This document shows positions 1 to 8,308 of a DNA stretch of 33,408 nucleotides, piece by piece. The position numbers and the translations under genes are program-made. Location: assembly GCF_003206715.1 (NCBI RefSeq), contig NZ_PZJU01000022.1, positions 17,353 to 50,760 of the forward strand. Reading direction: 5' to 3'. Positions within the stretch are counted from its first letter, which is position 1. Every line of letters begins with the position of its first letter. Origin of the DNA: Salinicola peritrichatus (lineage in GTDB: Bacteria; Pseudomonadota; Gammaproteobacteria; Pseudomonadales; Halomonadaceae). The notes under the pieces are model-generated. The model searched no databases, was not told the origin of the DNA, and worked only from the letters and a program-made list of their open reading frames with translations.

Positions 1-81
1 GCTCCGTGCGCCTTGCGACGGAGTGCCGCCCACTTCATCCTGCTCGCCGATTTATTCAGCCTTTCCTTAGGGAGCCGGAAG

Positions 82-1326
82 ATGGAAAAAAACGATAGCG
101 ACGTGCTGATCATCGGTGGCGGCCTGGTCGGTGCCACGCTGGCGATCCTGTTGGGCGATGCCGGCTGGCAAGTGGACGTATTCGATGCCGCGCCGCCATC
201 GCATGCCGACGAGACCCTGGGCAAGGGGCCGCCGGCACTGCGCGTCAGCGCGCTGACCGCCGCTTCGCAGCGGCTGCTGGCCTCGTTGGATGTCTGGCCG
301 TGGCTCGTGTCCCATCGCGTCTCGGCTTATCACGGCATGCAGGTATGGGATGCCGAGGGCAGTGGCGAGATCCGTTTCGATGCCGAAGACGTCGGTGTCG
401 ATGCCCTGGGCCACATCGTCGAGAACGACCTGCTGCTGGCGGTACTCAGGCGGCGTGTCGAGGTGTTGCCCAATGTCGTCTGGCATCACGGCGTACGACT
501 GACCGGCTACGCACGCGACGATCAGCGGGCCACAATCAAGCTCGACAACGGCGAACGCCGGCAGGCGCCGCTGATCGTTGGTGCCGACGGCGCCCGCTCG
601 CCGCTGCGTTCGATGGCTGGAATCCCGGTCTGCGAGCGCGATACCGGCCAGGCCGCCGTGGTCACCAGCGTGAGAACCGAACATGGCCACGGCGGTATCG
701 CGCGCCAGGCGTTCCTGCCCACCGGCCCGCTGGCATTCCTGCCCTTGATGATCGACGGGCGGGACGACCACTGTTCGATCGTCTGGTCGACCACGCCGGC
801 CGAGGCCAGCCGCATGACCGCGCTGGGCAAGACCGGACAGAGCCGCGTCACGCTGGGGGATGAACTCGCGAGCGCGCTCGGCGCCCGCCTGGGCCGGGTC
901 GAGGTGATCGATATCGCGCCGCACTTCCCGATAGCCCAGCGCCATGCCGGGCGCTATGTCGACGATGGTCTCGCGCTGGTGGGGGATGCCGCCCACAGCC
1001 TGCACCCGCTGGCCGGGCAGGGCGTCAACCTGGGGCTGATGGACGCGGCGGTGCTGGCCGAGGAGTGGGTTCGCGCCCGGCGGCGCGGTGCCGAGCCCGG
1101 CGATCCGCGCATCCTGGCCCGCTACGAACGCCGCCGGCGCAGCGAGAACGCGGCCATGCTCGCCGCCATGCAGGGTTTTCAGCGCCTGTTCGGCAGCCAC
1201 CAGCCGGCGCTGCGGCTGGCGCGCAACTGGGGGCTTTCCGGTGTCGACCGATTGATGCCGCTCAAACGGCTATTGATCCGTCAGGCGCTGGGAGAATACG
1301 GCGATTTGGCCGAACGCTGTCGGTGA
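82..1326 (+). CDS. ubiI: FAD-dependent ubiquinone biosynthesis hydroxylase (UbiH/UbiF/UbiI family, UbiI/VisC-like)
   Basis: A 414-residue flavoprotein monooxygenase of the family that hydroxylates the ubiquinone ring using O2 and NAD(P)H. The N-terminal Rossmann motif GGGLVG (residues 12-17) binds FAD, a GADGARS motif lies near residue 168, and the second FAD motif GDAAHSLHPLAGQG lies near residue 301; all three define the family. The segments YHGMQVWD and LGHIVEN resemble UbiI (C5 hydroxylase) more than UbiH or UbiF, but the paralogues are hard to separate by eye. The ATG at 82 is preferred over an in-frame TTG at 13 because AGGGAG lies about 8 bases before it and the flavin motif then sits at the usual distance from the N-terminus. 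An upstream ubi gene would be expected to the left of the window. Family certain, paralogue about 70% sure. Confidence 0.88.
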   Translation: MEKNDSDVLIIGGGLVGATLAILLGDAGWQVDVFDAAPPSHADETLGKGPPALRVSALTAASQRLLASLDVWPWLVSHRVSAYHGMQVWDAEGSGEIRFDAEDVGVDALGHIVENDLLLAVLRRRVEVLPNVVWHHGVRLTGYARDDQRATIKLDNGERRQAPLIVGADGARSPLRSMAGIPVCERDTGQAAVVTSVRTEHGHGGIARQAFLPTGPLAFLPLMIDGRDDHCSIVWSTTPAEASRMTALGKTGQSRVTLGDELASALGARLGRVEVIDIAPHFPIAQRHAGRYVDDGLALVGDAAHSLHPLAGQGVNLGLMDAAVLAEEWVRARRRGAEPGDPRILARYERRRRSENAAMLAAMQGFQRLFGSHQPALRLARNWGLSGVDRLMPLKRLLIRQALGEYGDLAERCR

Positions 1327-1341
1327 GTCGCTTGGATGCGA

Positions 1342-1486
1342 TCAATTACCGTCTCGATACTGGTCTCGAATGGCTTCCAGTAGCGATAGCAATTCGGGAA
1401 TATCATCCCGAATAATGCTCCAAATCGTATCGTTGTCGATGCCCAGGTAGGCGCCACTCCCTATCGCCGACCTTATTGTCGGACAT
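1342..1486 (-). pseudogene. hepT: hepT (DUF86 toxin) remnant with large internal deletion
   Basis: Read leftward, an ATG at 1486 overlaps the end of the mntA-like gene and opens with MSDNKVG, a plausible HepT start. Within a few codons the reading is lost, and in another frame (stop codon at 1342-1344) the sequence reads GAYLGIDNDTIWSI, then IRDDIPELLSLLEAI. That is the typical C-terminus of DUF86/HepT proteins (pattern GxYLGID..xIW.I...DIPxLL). Intact HepT is about 135-145 residues; only some 145 bases remain, so roughly 270 bases with the catalytic RX4-6H region appear lost, together with the frame. The toxin is therefore dead. Recognition rests on the C-terminal pattern alone. Confidence 0.7.
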
Positions 1487-1769
1487 GATGAGCCTCACGT
1501 TCGATAAAGGGCCTCAATTCGGGTCTTAGCGCCTTATCGGTTACCAGATCGACGGGCCTTTCCAACAGGTCTTCCAGATAGAACTGTACGCCGAAATAGC
1601 GTGCCGAGGTCGCCGGCCCATCGAAGCTGACCAGAATGTCCACGTCGCTATCCGGCCCGGCCTGGTCGTGGGCGAACGAGCCAAACAGTGCCAGCGACTT
1701 CACTTGAAAATCGGTGGCCGGGATCGGCAAATGTTCATGCAGCAACTGCAATGTCCGTGCTCGATTCAT
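1473..1769 (-). CDS. mntA: MntA-like minimal nucleotidyltransferase antitoxin
   Basis: A 98-residue protein with the minimal nucleotidyltransferase signature GSX10DXD: G30-S31 followed by D42-V-D44 in LALFGSFAHDQAGP...SDVDIL. Proteins of this family (MntA) adenylylate and silence the partner toxin HepT, an HEPN RNase, in type VII toxin-antitoxin modules. The ATG at 1769 is chosen because AGAGGAAGAG precedes it closely; longer in-frame starts lack a site. The normal partner hepT should follow immediately and overlap the stop, and its remnant does exactly that (1342-1486). The gene is thus an antitoxin left without a functional toxin. It sits between ubiI and ctpA, convergent with ubiI. Family assignment is strong; whether it still has a role is unknown. 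Confidence 0.85.
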   Translation of the reverse strand: MNRARTLQLLHEHLPIPATDFQVKSLALFGSFAHDQAGPDSDVDILVSFDGPATSARYFGVQFYLEDLLERPVDLVTDKALRPELRPFIEREAHHVRQ

Positions 1770-1839
1770 GACTCTTCCTCTCTTTGACCTCACCATCCTA
1801 TTCTTGATGGTCTTCATTGGCCGGGCCAATCCAGAAGGC

Positions 1840-3213
1840 TTACTCGGCCGGCGCCGGCTGAGGTATTGCCCGCTCTCCTTGCGGCCTTTGCACCACGTTG
1901 AGTGCCTTGAGCAGGTTGAGCGCTTCGCTCAGTTGGTAGTCGTCGGCGGCGATCGGGGTATCGGCGTTGTCCAGTGCCTCGCTCGGGTTGGCATTGAGCA
2001 GGTGCCCACGCAGGTTGGATTCGCGCAGTTGGAACCCGGCATGGTCATCGACTTCGAGACGTCCGCGCACCACGTGCACGTCCGGAGTGATGCCCTCGGC
2101 CTGGATCGAGCGGCCGCTGGGCGTGTAGTAGCGCGCGGTGGTCAGCTTGAGACCGTCGCCGTTGCCCAGCGGCAATACCTGCTGGACCGAGCCCTTGCCG
2201 AAACTCCGCGTACCCATGAGCACGGCGCGGTGCTGATCCTGCAACGCACCGGCGACGATCTCGGCGGCCGAGGCGCTGCCGCCGTTGATCAGCACCACCA
2301 GCGGCACCTCCGGCGCCGTGGTATCGGCGTGGGCGGTGAAGCGCATGTCATCGTCGGCCAGGCGGCCCTTGGTATAGACGACCAAACCGCTGGAGAGGAA
2401 CTGGTCGGCGACCTCGACGGCGCTGGAGAGCACGCCGCCGGGGTTGTTGCGCAGGTCCAGTACCAGCCCGTTCAACGGCTGCTTGGCGCTCAGCGACTCT
2501 AGGGCTTCGCGGGTCTGGGTGCCGGTACGGCTCTGAAACTGGCTGATGCGCAGGTAGCCGTAGCCGGGTTCCAGCAGGCGGCTCGAAACGCTTTCCGACT
2601 GGATCGACTCACGCTCGAGGGTCAGTTCGCGGGGCTCCTGTTCGTTGCCGCGCAATAGCGTCAGCTCGATCTCGGTCCCTGGCTCCCCGCGCATCAGATC
2701 GACGGCTTCCTGCAACGTCAGGTTGTCGGTCGGCGTGCCGTCGATGGCGACGATGCGATCGCCCGGCTGGATTCCGGCGCGGGCGGCCGGGGTGTCGTCG
2801 ATCGGGGCGATGACGGTGAGCTGACCGTCGCGCAAGCCGACTTCGATCCCGACGCCGCTGAACTCTCCTTCGGTGGTCTCGCGCAACGCTTCGAAAGCGT
2901 CGGCGTCGAGGTATTCCGAATGTGGATCGAGCTGACTGAGCATGCCCCGCATGGCGTTGCGCAGCAGTGTCTTGTCGTCGACCTCTTCGACGTAGGCGCG
3001 CTTGATCCGCTCGAATACCTCGGCAAAGGTCTGTACATCTTCGATCGGTAGATCGCTGGCGGCATCCTGCCCAGTAGTCTGACTGGCAGCGTCGCTTTGC
3101 GCCTGTACCGCCGGTGCCAGGCCGGCGACTGCGAAGACCAGCAGCAGCGAGCCGGCGAGCGTACGGGGATAGGCGGAACGACGGTGCCTTGCGTTCAGGC
3201 TGCTTGGATTCAT
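1840..3213 (-). CDS. ctpA: C-terminal processing peptidase, S41 family (CtpA)
   Basis: A 457-residue periplasmic serine protease. It opens with a Sec signal peptide (basic MNPSSLNARHRR, hydrophobic LAGSLLLVFAVAGL, then AVQA-Q as likely cleavage site). A PDZ domain follows at about residues 95-175 (VIAPIDDTPAARAGIQPGD). The S41 catalytic domain carries the Ser in GGSASAAEI (about 313) and the Lys in SFGKGSVQQ (about 338), the Ser-Lys dyad of the family. The ATG at 3213 has GGAG about 8 bases upstream. CtpA-type enzymes trim or degrade periplasmic proteins, including murein endopeptidases. It is the last gene of a leftward gpmI-envC-ctpA block, an order common in gammaproteobacteria; envC ends 121 bases upstream. 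Confidence 0.93.
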   Translation of the reverse strand: MNPSSLNARHRRSAYPRTLAGSLLLVFAVAGLAPAVQAQSDAASQTTGQDAASDLPIEDVQTFAEVFERIKRAYVEEVDDKTLLRNAMRGMLSQLDPHSEYLDADAFEALRETTEGEFSGVGIEVGLRDGQLTVIAPIDDTPAARAGIQPGDRIVAIDGTPTDNLTLQEAVDLMRGEPGTEIELTLLRGNEQEPRELTLERESIQSESVSSRLLEPGYGYLRISQFQSRTGTQTREALESLSAKQPLNGLVLDLRNNPGGVLSSAVEVADQFLSSGLVVYTKGRLADDDMRFTAHADTTAPEVPLVVLINGGSASAAEIVAGALQDQHRAVLMGTRSFGKGSVQQVLPLGNGDGLKLTTARYYTPSGRSIQAEGITPDVHVVRGRLEVDDHAGFQLRESNLRGHLLNANPSEALDNADTPIAADDYQLSEALNLLKALNVVQRPQGERAIPQPAPAE

Positions 3214-3334
3214 GCGATCTCCGCGACTCAGGGGGACATTGGCGTGACGGAACGGTGTTTGATAACTCTCAGCATAGCGTTTAGAGATGCCGATGATCCA
3301 GCGCGGCGGCCTCGCGATCGCCGCTGACGCGCGT

Positions 3335-4510
3335 TCAGCGGCGCGCAATCCACCGGTTGGGGTTGATCGGATCGCCGTTCTGGCGTACCTCGAAGTAGAG
3401 CGCGGGCTGCGATTGCCCGCCGGTATTGCCGACGGCACCGACGGTCTGGCCATTGGCGACCTGTTGCCCGGGGTCGACGGTGAACTGCTGCAGGTGGGCA
3501 TAGAGCGTGAGGATGCCATCGCCGTGGTCGAGAATCAGCAGGTTGCCGAAGCCGCGCATCCAGTTGGCGAATACCACTCGCCCGGCATGCACCGCCTTGA
3601 CCGCGGTACCCGCCGGCGCGCCGATCAGGATGCCGTTGCGATTGACGCCATCGCCGCTGCCGTAGCTCGATAGCATCGAGCCCTGCACCGGCCACGGCAG
3701 GTCGCCACGGGTCTTCTGGATGTCGGTCGAGGGCGGCGGCTTTTGCAGATTGGCGAGCTCTTTCTGCATGCGATCGAGTAGCCGCTCGACGTGGGCGCGG
3801 TCTTGATTGAGATCCTCGAGGCGCGACTGCTCGCTGTCGTAGCGCGCGTCGAGCTTGGCCACCAGCGCCTTGCGCTCACGCAGGTTCGAAGCCAGCCGCT
3901 GGCGCTGCTGTTCCAGGTCGGCGTGCACCTCGTCCAGCCGTGTGCGGCGCTGCTCGATGGCCGCCAGATTCTCGTCCAGCCGCTGGTTGAGCTCTCGCAA
4001 CTGCTCGAGCCGTTGCTGTCGCGCCGATGAGAGGGCATTGAGATAGTGCTGCAGGCGGTCGACCTCGGCCGGATCGTCCTGGTTGAGCAGCAGCTTGAGT
4101 TGCGGCGTGGCGCCCAGCCGATAGAGCGCGTCGAACTGCCTGGCCAGGGCCTGGCGCTGCTGCTCGCGCTCGGCGTCGAGGGTCTCGCGCTGACGGTCGA
4201 GCGTTGCGACCTCGTCGTCCAATCGGCGCCGCTCGGCCTGGAGTTCGTCCATCCGCCGGTGGGTGTCGCCGATCGCGGTTTCGACCTGCTTGAGTTCGTC
4301 CTGGGCATCGCCGCGCGCTGCCTGGGTGTCCTCCAGCTTGCCTTGCAGCGCCTGGATATCGGTGGCCAGGCTGTCGAGACGCGCGCGGGCTTCCTGCGGA
4401 TTGGCCTGGCCGAAAACCGGACCGGCCAGCAGCAGGCTGCCGGCCAGTAACAGTACGACCTTCCAGCGCTTTCGCCCGGCCCTTGCCAAGGCGTCCTGAT
4501 ATCCGCGCAT
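3335..4510 (-). CDS. envC: Murein hydrolase activator EnvC (degenerate LytM/M23 domain)
   Basis: A 391-residue protein with an N-terminal membrane or signal segment (about residues 18-33), a long coiled coil (about 40-250, rich in Glu, Gln, Arg and Leu) and a C-terminal LytM domain (about 280-388). The zinc ligands of true M23 peptidases are missing: the first motif reads RNGILIGAP where HxGxD is expected, and the last reads ALYFEVR where HxHFE is expected. Only YAHL survives. That is the hallmark of EnvC, a non-catalytic activator of the septal amidases AmiA and AmiB recruited by FtsEX. The start is ATG at 4510; a GTG at 4513 is possible and no strong ribosome site is visible. It lies 51 bases downstream of gpmI and is probably cotranscribed. 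Confidence 0.92.
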   Translation of the reverse strand: MRGYQDALARAGRKRWKVVLLLAGSLLLAGPVFGQANPQEARARLDSLATDIQALQGKLEDTQAARGDAQDELKQVETAIGDTHRRMDELQAERRRLDDEVATLDRQRETLDAEREQQRQALARQFDALYRLGATPQLKLLLNQDDPAEVDRLQHYLNALSSARQQRLEQLRELNQRLDENLAAIEQRRTRLDEVHADLEQQRQRLASNLRERKALVAKLDARYDSEQSRLEDLNQDRAHVERLLDRMQKELANLQKPPPSTDIQKTRGDLPWPVQGSMLSSYGSGDGVNRNGILIGAPAGTAVKAVHAGRVVFANWMRGFGNLLILDHGDGILTLYAHLQQFTVDPGQQVANGQTVGAVGNTGGQSQPALYFEVRQNGDPINPNRWIARR

Positions 4511-4561
4511 CACGCCGGGCGGCGTCCGCGTCCACGGGGCTTGCTGTGCAATCCTGCGACC

Positions 4562-6169
4562 TCAAGCATCTTCGATCAGCACATTCCCCGTCATCTCTTC
4601 GGGAATCGGTTGATGCAGCATGTGCAGAAGCGTCGGTGCCAGATCGCACAGGCGGCCGTCGGCCTTGAGCCTGACCGGCTTGTTCTGGCCAGCCTGGTTT
4701 TGGCAAACCTGGTTTTGACAAACATAGACCAGCGGCACCATGAAGGTGGTGTGCGCGGTGTGCGGATTGCCGGTAATGGGATCGACCATCAGCTCGGCGT
4801 TGCCGTGGTCGGCGGTGACCAGGCACTCGCCGCCAGCTTTCCGGATCGCTTCGACCACCCGGCCGAGACAGGTGTCGACCGCCTCGATCGCCTTGGTGGC
4901 GGCCTGTAGATCGCCGGTATGGCCGACCATATCGCCATTGGCGTAGTTGCAGATGATCAGGTCGTACTTGCCGCTCTCGATCGCCCCGACCAGGGTGTCG
5001 GTTAGTTCAAAGGCGCTCATTTCCGGTTTCTCGTCGTAGGTCTTGACGTCCTTCGGCGACGGAATCAGCGCGCGGTCCTCGCCCTTGAACTCCGACTCGC
5101 GGCCGCCGGAGAAGAAGAAGGTGACATGGGCGTACTTCTCGGTCTCGGCGATGCGCAATTGGGTCAGGCCATGGCTTTCCGCCACCTCGCCCAGGGTGTT
5201 GACCAGATTTCCGGGCGGAAAGGCGACCGGTGCATTGATGTCATCGGCGTACTGGGTCAGCATCACCAGGCCCTCGCCGGCCAGTTTGACCCGCTCGCCG
5301 CGGTCGAAGCCGGAGAAATCGGTATCGACGAAGGCGCGGGTCAATTCACGGGCGCGGTCGGCGCGGAAGTTCAGAAACAGCGCTGCGTCGCCGTCGGCCA
5401 TGACGATCTTCTCGTCGCCTTGAGGGGGCCGCACCGCGGTGGCGGCGACGAACTCGTCGGTCTCGCCGCGCGCGTAGGCGGCGGCCAGGCCCGCTTCGGC
5501 GCTTTCGGCCACGTGCTCGCCTTCGCCGAAGCGAATCAGGCGGTAGGCCTTCTCGACCCGATCCCAGCGGTTGTCGCGGTCCATGGCGAAGTAGCGTCCG
5601 ATCAGCGAGGCGACGAAGCCGTTGTCGGCGCCCACCAGCTCGGCCAGCTTGGCGTTGGCGCGTTCGATCGAAGCACCGGCGCTCTTGGGCGCGGTATCGC
5701 GGCCGTCGGTGAAGGCGTGCAGATAGATCCGCCTGGCGCCACGCGACGCGGCCAGCTCGGCGACCGCCAGTAGATGGTCCTCGTGGCTGTGCACGCCACC
5801 TGGAGAGAGCAGGCCCATCAGATGCACGGCGCCATCGTTGGCCACGGCGTCGTCGATCGGCGCTGTCAGCGCTTCGATCGTTTTCAGCTCGTCGTCTTCG
5901 ATCGCCTTGGTGATCCGGGTGAAGTCCTGGTAGACGATGCGTCCGGCGCCGATGTTCATGTGGCCGACTTCGGAGTTGCCCATCTGACCTTCGGGCAGAC
6001 CGACATAGGGGCCGTCGGTGTGAATCAGGGTATTGGGGTAGTCGCGCTTGAGCCGATCCATGACCGGCGTGTCAGCGTTGGCGACGGCATTGTTGGCGGT
6101 GTCGTCGTTCTGGCCGTAACCGTCGAGAATCAGCAGCGCCACCGGGCGCGGGATGGAAGTCTCTGCCAT
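4562..6169 (-). CDS. gpmI: 2,3-bisphosphoglycerate-independent phosphoglycerate mutase
   Basis: A 535-residue glycolytic/gluconeogenic enzyme interconverting 3- and 2-phosphoglycerate with a phosphoserine intermediate and two Mn ions. Visible signatures are [11 protein letters not shown] (metal ligand D16), [14 protein letters not shown] with nucleophile S66, and the C-terminal TADHGNAE metal motif. The ATG at 6169 is preceded by GAGG; longer in-frame starts add residues not found in the family. An oddity is an extra stretch near the C-terminus between LVYV and [13 protein letters not shown], made of [15 protein letters not shown], encoded by three imperfect 15-bp tandem units (4678-4722). 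First gene of the leftward gpmI-envC-ctpA block, divergent from the rhodanese-secB genes. Confidence 0.96.
   Translation of the reverse strand: MAETSIPRPVALLILDGYGQNDDTANNAVANADTPVMDRLKRDYPNTLIHTDGPYVGLPEGQMGNSEVGHMNIGAGRIVYQDFTRITKAIEDDELKTIEALTAPIDDAVANDGAVHLMGLLSPGGVHSHEDHLLAVAELAASRGARRIYLHAFTDGRDTAPKSAGASIERANAKLAELVGADNGFVASLIGRYFAMDRDNRWDRVEKAYRLIRFGEGEHVAESAEAGLAAAYARGETDEFVAATAVRPPQGDEKIVMADGDAALFLNFRADRARELTRAFVDTDFSGFDRGERVKLAGEGLVMLTQYADDINAPVAFPPGNLVNTLGEVAESHGLTQLRIAETEKYAHVTFFFSGGRESEFKGEDRALIPSPKDVKTYDEKPEMSAFELTDTLVGAIESGKYDLIICNYANGDMVGHTGDLQAATKAIEAVDTCLGRVVEAIRKAGGECLVTADHGNAELMVDPITGNPHTAHTTFMVPLVYVCQNQVCQNQAGQNKPVRLKADGRLCDLAPTLLHMLHQPIPEEMTGNVLIEDA
4678..4722 (-). repeat. 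15-bp tandem repeat, three units, inside gpmI
   Basis: On the plus strand 4693-4707 and 4708-4722 differ at a single base, and 4678-4692 matches at about 10 of 15 positions. The unit is five codons long, so copy number changes keep the reading frame. It encodes CQNQ-type pentapeptides in a surface-loop region near the C-terminus of the phosphoglycerate mutase. Confidence 0.8.
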
Positions 6170-6536
6170 GACAAGCCTCGGAAAGTCGGATGAGCATTGG
6201 AAAATCGCAAACGTGGTGCGCTCGTGCACCCGCCGCAGCATGGTTGTGATGACCGTGCCGGCCGTGGATCATGTTCCGAAGGATAGCGCACCGCGTGACT
6301 CGGGTCAGCCGCCGGACCGCGAACGTGCGGCCTCGTCTCCAAGTCCGCCTCGTGTATAATGGCCGGCGCTCGGAGACGGGCCAATGCACGAAACAGAGGG
6401 CAACGCTCTCCCAGGCCGTTCGTGTCTCGCTGAAAGCCTGTGCCAGCGCTTTTCCGAGATGCGTCGTGACGCAGACGCGCCAGCAAGAGAACCACCGGGT
6501 CTCTCTGGCCCCCAGCTTTAGAGTGTCGGCAGATCC
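6170..6536. promoter_or_regulatory. Divergent intergenic region gpmI / rhodanese-secB
   Basis: A gap of 367 bases between divergent operons. On the plus strand a perfect TATAAT lies at 6355-6360, preceded by TG at 6353-6354; no good -35 is visible at 16-18 bases. If used, it gives a leader of about 170 bases for the rhodanese gene. That leader holds a perfect dyad TGCGTC-gt-GACGCA (6460-6473) and a 7-bp stem with one bulge, agagaacc/ggtctct (6486-6504). No open reading frame in the gap has recognisable similarity. No clear gpmI promoter was found on the minus strand. Confidence 0.5.
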
Positions 6537-6959
6537 ATGATCGATCAGTTATTCGAATTCATCGAAAACCACCCGCTGCTGGTCAGCGCCTTTCTGGTCG
6601 TGCTGCTCGCGTGGCTGGCTTTCGAGGCCAAGCGCGGCAGCGCTTCCGGCGTGTCCACCGGCGAGGCGACGTCGCTGATCAACCGTGAAGACGGTGTGGT
6701 GATCGATATCCGCGATAGCGGCGAATTCAAGGCGGGCCACATCGCCGGCGCCAAGAATATCCCCCAGGCGCGCCTCAAGGAGCGCCTCACCCAGCTCGAC
6801 AAGTTCAAGGAACAGCCGATCATCGTGGTCTGCAAACAGGGGCAGGCCGCCGGGGCCGCGGTCACCGAGCTGAGCCAGGCCGGCTTCTCCCGTGTCTACA
6901 AGCTCAAGGGCGGCATGGCCCAGTGGCAAGCCGACAACCTGCCGGTGGTCAAGCGCTGA
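6537..6959 (+). CDS. Membrane-anchored rhodanese-like sulfurtransferase (YibN type)
   Basis: A 140-residue protein with one N-terminal membrane helix (about residues 13-30) followed by a single rhodanese domain. The active-site loop is CKQGQAAG with catalytic Cys99, and the domain contains the usual DIRDSGEFKAGHIAGA segment. Family members carry sulfur as a persulfide; the YibN type faces the cytoplasm from the inner membrane and has been tied to protein insertion and secretion. It lies 61 bases upstream of secB, as in many gammaproteobacteria. A glutaredoxin gene (grxC), often found between the two, is absent here. The ATG at 6537 is the first start of the frame. Confidence 0.88.
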   Translation: MIDQLFEFIENHPLLVSAFLVVLLAWLAFEAKRGSASGVSTGEATSLINREDGVVIDIRDSGEFKAGHIAGAKNIPQARLKERLTQLDKFKEQPIIVVCKQGQAAGAAVTELSQAGFSRVYKLKGGMAQWQADNLPVVKR

Positions 6960-7020
6960 AGCGACGCCGGCCGCGCGACATTTCGTACGCTAAGCTCTCA
7001 GTAACATAAAGGAAACGCAC

Positions 7021-7512
7021 ATGGCGGAAGACAACAATCAGCAGGGGTCTCAGGACAAGCCGCAATTGCAATTCTCCCTGCAGCGCATCTATGTGAAGGA
7101 CATCTCGTTCGAATCGCCCAATGCACCGAGCGTGTTCCAGCAGCCGTTCAAGCCCAAGGTGGGCCTCGACCTGGACACCGGCAGCCAGTCGGTGGGGCAG
7201 GACCTCTACGAAGTCGTGGTCAAGGTCACCGCCCAGGTCTCGAACAACGAAGACGGCGCCACCGCCTTCCTGGTCGAGGTGGAGCAGGCCGGCCTGTTCC
7301 GGATTTCCGGGCTCGAAGGCGATCAGCTCGATCACACCCTGGGCGCCTTCTGCCCCAACGTGCTGTTCCCCTATGCGCGCGAGTGCATCGACAGCCTGGT
7401 CAGCCGTGGCAGCTTCCCTCCGCTGATGCTGGCGCCGGTCAACTTCGAGGCGATGTACGCGCAGAAGAAACAGCGCGCCGCCCAGGCCCAGACCACCGAA
7501 ACGGCTCACTAA
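7021..7512 (+). CDS. secB: Protein-export chaperone SecB
   Basis: A 163-residue cytoplasmic chaperone that keeps secretory preproteins unfolded and hands them to SecA. The sequence shows the SecB core: [17 protein letters not shown], a Gly/Phe-rich [13 protein letters not shown] segment, [20 protein letters not shown] and [15 protein letters not shown]. The N-terminus is short and acidic, and the C-terminal tail is Gln/Ala rich. AAAGGAAAC lies about 8 bases before the ATG. Rhodanese lies upstream and rsmE 19 bases downstream. Confidence 0.97.
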   Translation: MAEDNNQQGSQDKPQLQFSLQRIYVKDISFESPNAPSVFQQPFKPKVGLDLDTGSQSVGQDLYEVVVKVTAQVSNNEDGATAFLVEVEQAGLFRISGLEGDQLDHTLGAFCPNVLFPYARECIDSLVSRGSFPPLMLAPVNFEAMYAQKKQRAAQAQTTETAH

Positions 7513-7531
7513 AGCCAGCGAGCAGCCGACG

Positions 7532-8257
7532 ATGGCCGCACCGCGCATCCATGTCGCCGCCAGCTTCCCGGTTGGCGGCGACGTCGTTCTGCCCGAGAAT
7601 GCCGCGCGCCACGTCGCGCTGGTACTGCGGCTGCGCGAAGGTGCCCCATTGACACTGTTCGACGGTGCCGGCATCGAAGCGTCGGCGGTACTTTCGGAAG
7701 TCGGCCGCAAGCGCGTGGTCGCGCAAATCGAGGCGGTTCGCGAAGGTCGTGGCGAATCACCGCTGTCGGTGCACCTGGGGCAGGCGATCTCCAAGGGCGA
7801 TCGCATGGATTACGCGATCCAGAAGGCGGTGGAGCTGGGCGTGGCGGCGGTGACGCCGCTCTACGTCGAACATGGCGACGTGCGCCTGAAGGGCGATCGC
7901 GAGGCCAGGAAGCTGGCCCACTGGCAGGGCGTGGCGGCGAGCGCCTGCGAGCAGTGCGGACGCGCCGTCGTGCCGCCGGTTCATCCGCCGCAAACGCTGA
8001 CCGCCTGGCTGGCGGCACGGGACGAAACCCTGCGTCTGGTGCTGCATCCCGCCACCGATGACAATTGGTGCCAGCGCGACACGATCGACACCGCCGCGCT
8101 ATTGATTGGGCCTGAAGGCGGACTCAGCGACACCGAGATCGAAGCAGCCCGCAGTGCCGGCTTCCAGCCGCTCACCCTCGGCCCGCGCATCCTGCGCACC
8201 GAAACCGCTCCGGTGGTGGCGCTGACGCTGCTGCAGCACCATTTCGGCGATTTGTAG
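7532..8257 (+). CDS. rsmE: 16S rRNA (uracil-1498-N3)-methyltransferase RsmE
   Basis: A 241-residue SPOUT-class methyltransferase that methylates U1498 of 16S rRNA using S-adenosylmethionine. The N-terminal PUA-like domain carries HVALVLRLREGAPLTLFDG. The C-terminal trefoil-knot domain carries the SAM motifs LIGPEGGLSDTEIE (about residue 193) and LGPRILRTETA (about 220). QAISKGDRMDYAIQKAVELG and ASACEQCGR are further RsmE signatures. The gene follows secB by 19 bases. In enterobacteria rsmE directly precedes gshB; here gshB lies 23 kb to the right. Confidence 0.95.
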   Translation: MAAPRIHVAASFPVGGDVVLPENAARHVALVLRLREGAPLTLFDGAGIEASAVLSEVGRKRVVAQIEAVREGRGESPLSVHLGQAISKGDRMDYAIQKAVELGVAAVTPLYVEHGDVRLKGDREARKLAHWQGVAASACEQCGRAVVPPVHPPQTLTAWLAARDETLRLVLHPATDDNWCQRDTIDTAALLIGPEGGLSDTEIEAARSAGFQPLTLGPRILRTETAPVVALTLLQHHFGDL

Positions 8258-8297
8258 GCAGCACCGTCCGGTAACCCGCTGTGCTCGCCCGTGCTGC
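8258..8297. terminator. Hairpin between convergent rsmE and gntR-type gene
   Basis: A perfect 7-bp inverted repeat GCAGCAC (8258-8264) / GTGCTGC (8291-8297) fills the 51-base gap between two convergent genes. No T-tract follows on either strand, so it may be a weak terminator or an RNA-stabilising hairpin. The call rests on position and symmetry only. Confidence 0.35.
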
Positions 8298-8308
8298 GTT
8301 GCACCGAT

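Noticed and set aside
1-81. Possible C-terminal end of an upstream gene
   Set aside because: Two plus frames stay open and one ends at a TAG near 71, but no recognisable protein end could be read in so short a stretch.
67-1200. A 377-residue open frame on the minus strand opposite ubiI
   Set aside because: It is an antisense shadow of a GC-rich gene; the translation is low-complexity Arg/Gln/Gly-rich with no family motif, while the plus frame has three FAD motifs.
3335-4510. Active M23 metallopeptidase
   Set aside because: The zinc ligands of two motifs are missing, which fits EnvC, a non-catalytic activator.
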